A stretch of 64,000 nucleotides of DNA, taken from contig NZ_CP125380.1 of the NCBI RefSeq assembly GCF_034009455.1, forward strand, positions 6,367,001 to 6,431,000, given 5' to 3'. Of the stretch, positions 63,576 to 64,000 are shown one piece after another (the first letter of the stretch is position 1; each line of letters starts with the position of its first letter). The notes beneath the pieces were generated by a model. It made no database searches, was not told the DNA's origin, and saw nothing but the letters and a program-made list of their open reading frames with translations. A program made the position numbers and the translations under genes. Origin of the DNA: Pseudomonas sp. P5_109 (GTDB taxonomy: Bacteria > Pseudomonadota > Gammaproteobacteria > Pseudomonadales > Pseudomonadaceae).

Positions 63576-64000
63576 ATTCCCATCACCGACGCCGATCAGC
63601 TCAGGCAACTGCTGGCCCAGTGTTCACTGGGCGACCGCCGCGCGTTCGAGACGCTGTACCGCAGCGTCGGCCCGCGTCTGCACGGGGTAGCGCTGCGCTT
63701 CATGGGCCGGCCGGACCTGGCCGAAGAGGTGCTGCAAGAGAGCTTCGTGCGCATCTGGAACAATGCATCGCGCTACGAAGCGCATCTGTCGGCGCCGTTG
63801 ACCTGGATGATCAACATCACCCGTCATCAAGCCATCGACCAGTTGCGCAAACATCGCGATCGGCCATTGAGCAATCTCGAAGAACAGATGCTCATGGATG
63901 AAAGCCCATCGGCCCACGAGCAACTGGCCAGTGCCCGCGACGCCAGCGCCTTGAGCCGCTGCCTGGATAGCCTCGAAGGCATGCAGCGCCAGTCGATTAC
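63576..64000 (+). CDS. ECF sigma factor (3' end cut by window edge; ATT start likely)
   Basis: The visible part is about 141 codons. Region 2 is clear: CSLGDRRAFETLYRSVGPRL, then DLAEEVLQESFVRIWNNASR and WMINITRHQAIDQLRKHRDR. Region 4 begins near the window edge. The sequence is of the SigK-like group usually paired with a membrane anti-sigma factor. No ATG, GTG or TTG is at the expected start. ATT at 63576 has GGGAGAA (63564-63570) five bases upstream. An in-frame GTG at 63498 would add 26 residues of low-quality sequence. A candidate ECF promoter lies between the two. Confidence 0.85.
   Translation, partial: MPITDADQLRQLLAQCSLGDRRAFETLYRSVGPRLHGVALRFMGRPDLAEEVLQESFVRIWNNASRYEAHLSAPLTWMINITRHQAIDQLRKHRDRPLSNLEEQMLMDESPSAHEQLASARDASALSRCLDSLEGMQRQSI

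Noticed and set aside
1..64000. CRISPR arrays, tRNA/rRNA genes, insertion sequences, prophage genes
   Set aside because: Looked for and not seen; the only repeated elements are REPIN-type palindromes, not evenly spaced direct repeats.

Overview
This window looks like a chromosomal stretch of a fluorescent Pseudomonas (P. fluorescens group). The evidence is high-GC coding sequence, the gene order pqqFABCDE plus an S9 peptidase, a lysine davBA pair beside a PQQ glucose dehydrogenase, a complete bioBFHCD cluster next to acyl-CoA dehydrogenase genes, creBCD, and at least fifteen REPIN-type palindromes typical of this group. No tRNA, rRNA, CRISPR array, transposase or prophage gene was seen.

Layout. 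0-13.5 kb: gcd (PQQ glucose dehydrogenase, 3' end cut by the window edge) is divergent from an Lrp-type regulator. The lysine monooxygenase/amidase pair davBA and the pqqFABCDE-S9 peptidase cluster follow. The cofactor pathway (pqq) and an enzyme that uses it (gcd) therefore sit together. 13.6-16.4 kb: a Pmp3-like membrane peptide and a class III aminotransferase divergent from a LysR regulator. 16.6-29.5 kb: three paralogous ~600-residue acyl-CoA dehydrogenases, a membrane GGDEF protein, and between them an unusual block (21.9-27.0 kb) holding a 717-residue di-heme peroxidase divergent from an uncharacterised 595-residue secreted protein across an AT-rich 1.1-kb gap. 29.2-34.3 kb: a 98-residue protein resembling a flagellar rod protein without its middle, then bioD, bioC, bioH, bioF and bioB on the minus strand, with a BirA-like operator overlapping the start of comF.

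34.3-44.6 kb: comF, a ModE-like regulator, a Tat-exported PhoX-type phosphatase, srkA, rarD, a GcvR-like ACT protein, malate synthase G and a DMT transporter. Two perfect DnaA boxes lie in the rarD/gcvR convergent gap. 45-48.3 kb: a lone receiver-domain protein, then a cNMP/CBS/nucleotidyltransferase protein translationally coupled to a DEDDh exonuclease. 48.5-54.1 kb: an iron cell-surface-signalling operon (ECF sigma, FecR, TonB receptor with STN domain, PepSY membrane protein, 59-residue membrane peptide). 54.4-64 kb: an MFS sugar-acid type transporter with a clear promoter/operator, a GST, creBCD with a retropepsin-like protease gene, a PlsC-type acyltransferase, a DUF2780 protein, a fasciclin protein and the 5' part of an ECF sigma gene that seems to start at ATT.

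The content is mostly house-keeping and catabolic. The least explained parts are the peroxidase/secreted-protein block with its AT-rich spacer, the mini rod-like protein, the nucleotidyltransferase/exonuclease pair, and several regulatory sites that can be read directly from the sequence. All family assignments come from reading motifs and remembered relatives; no search was run.
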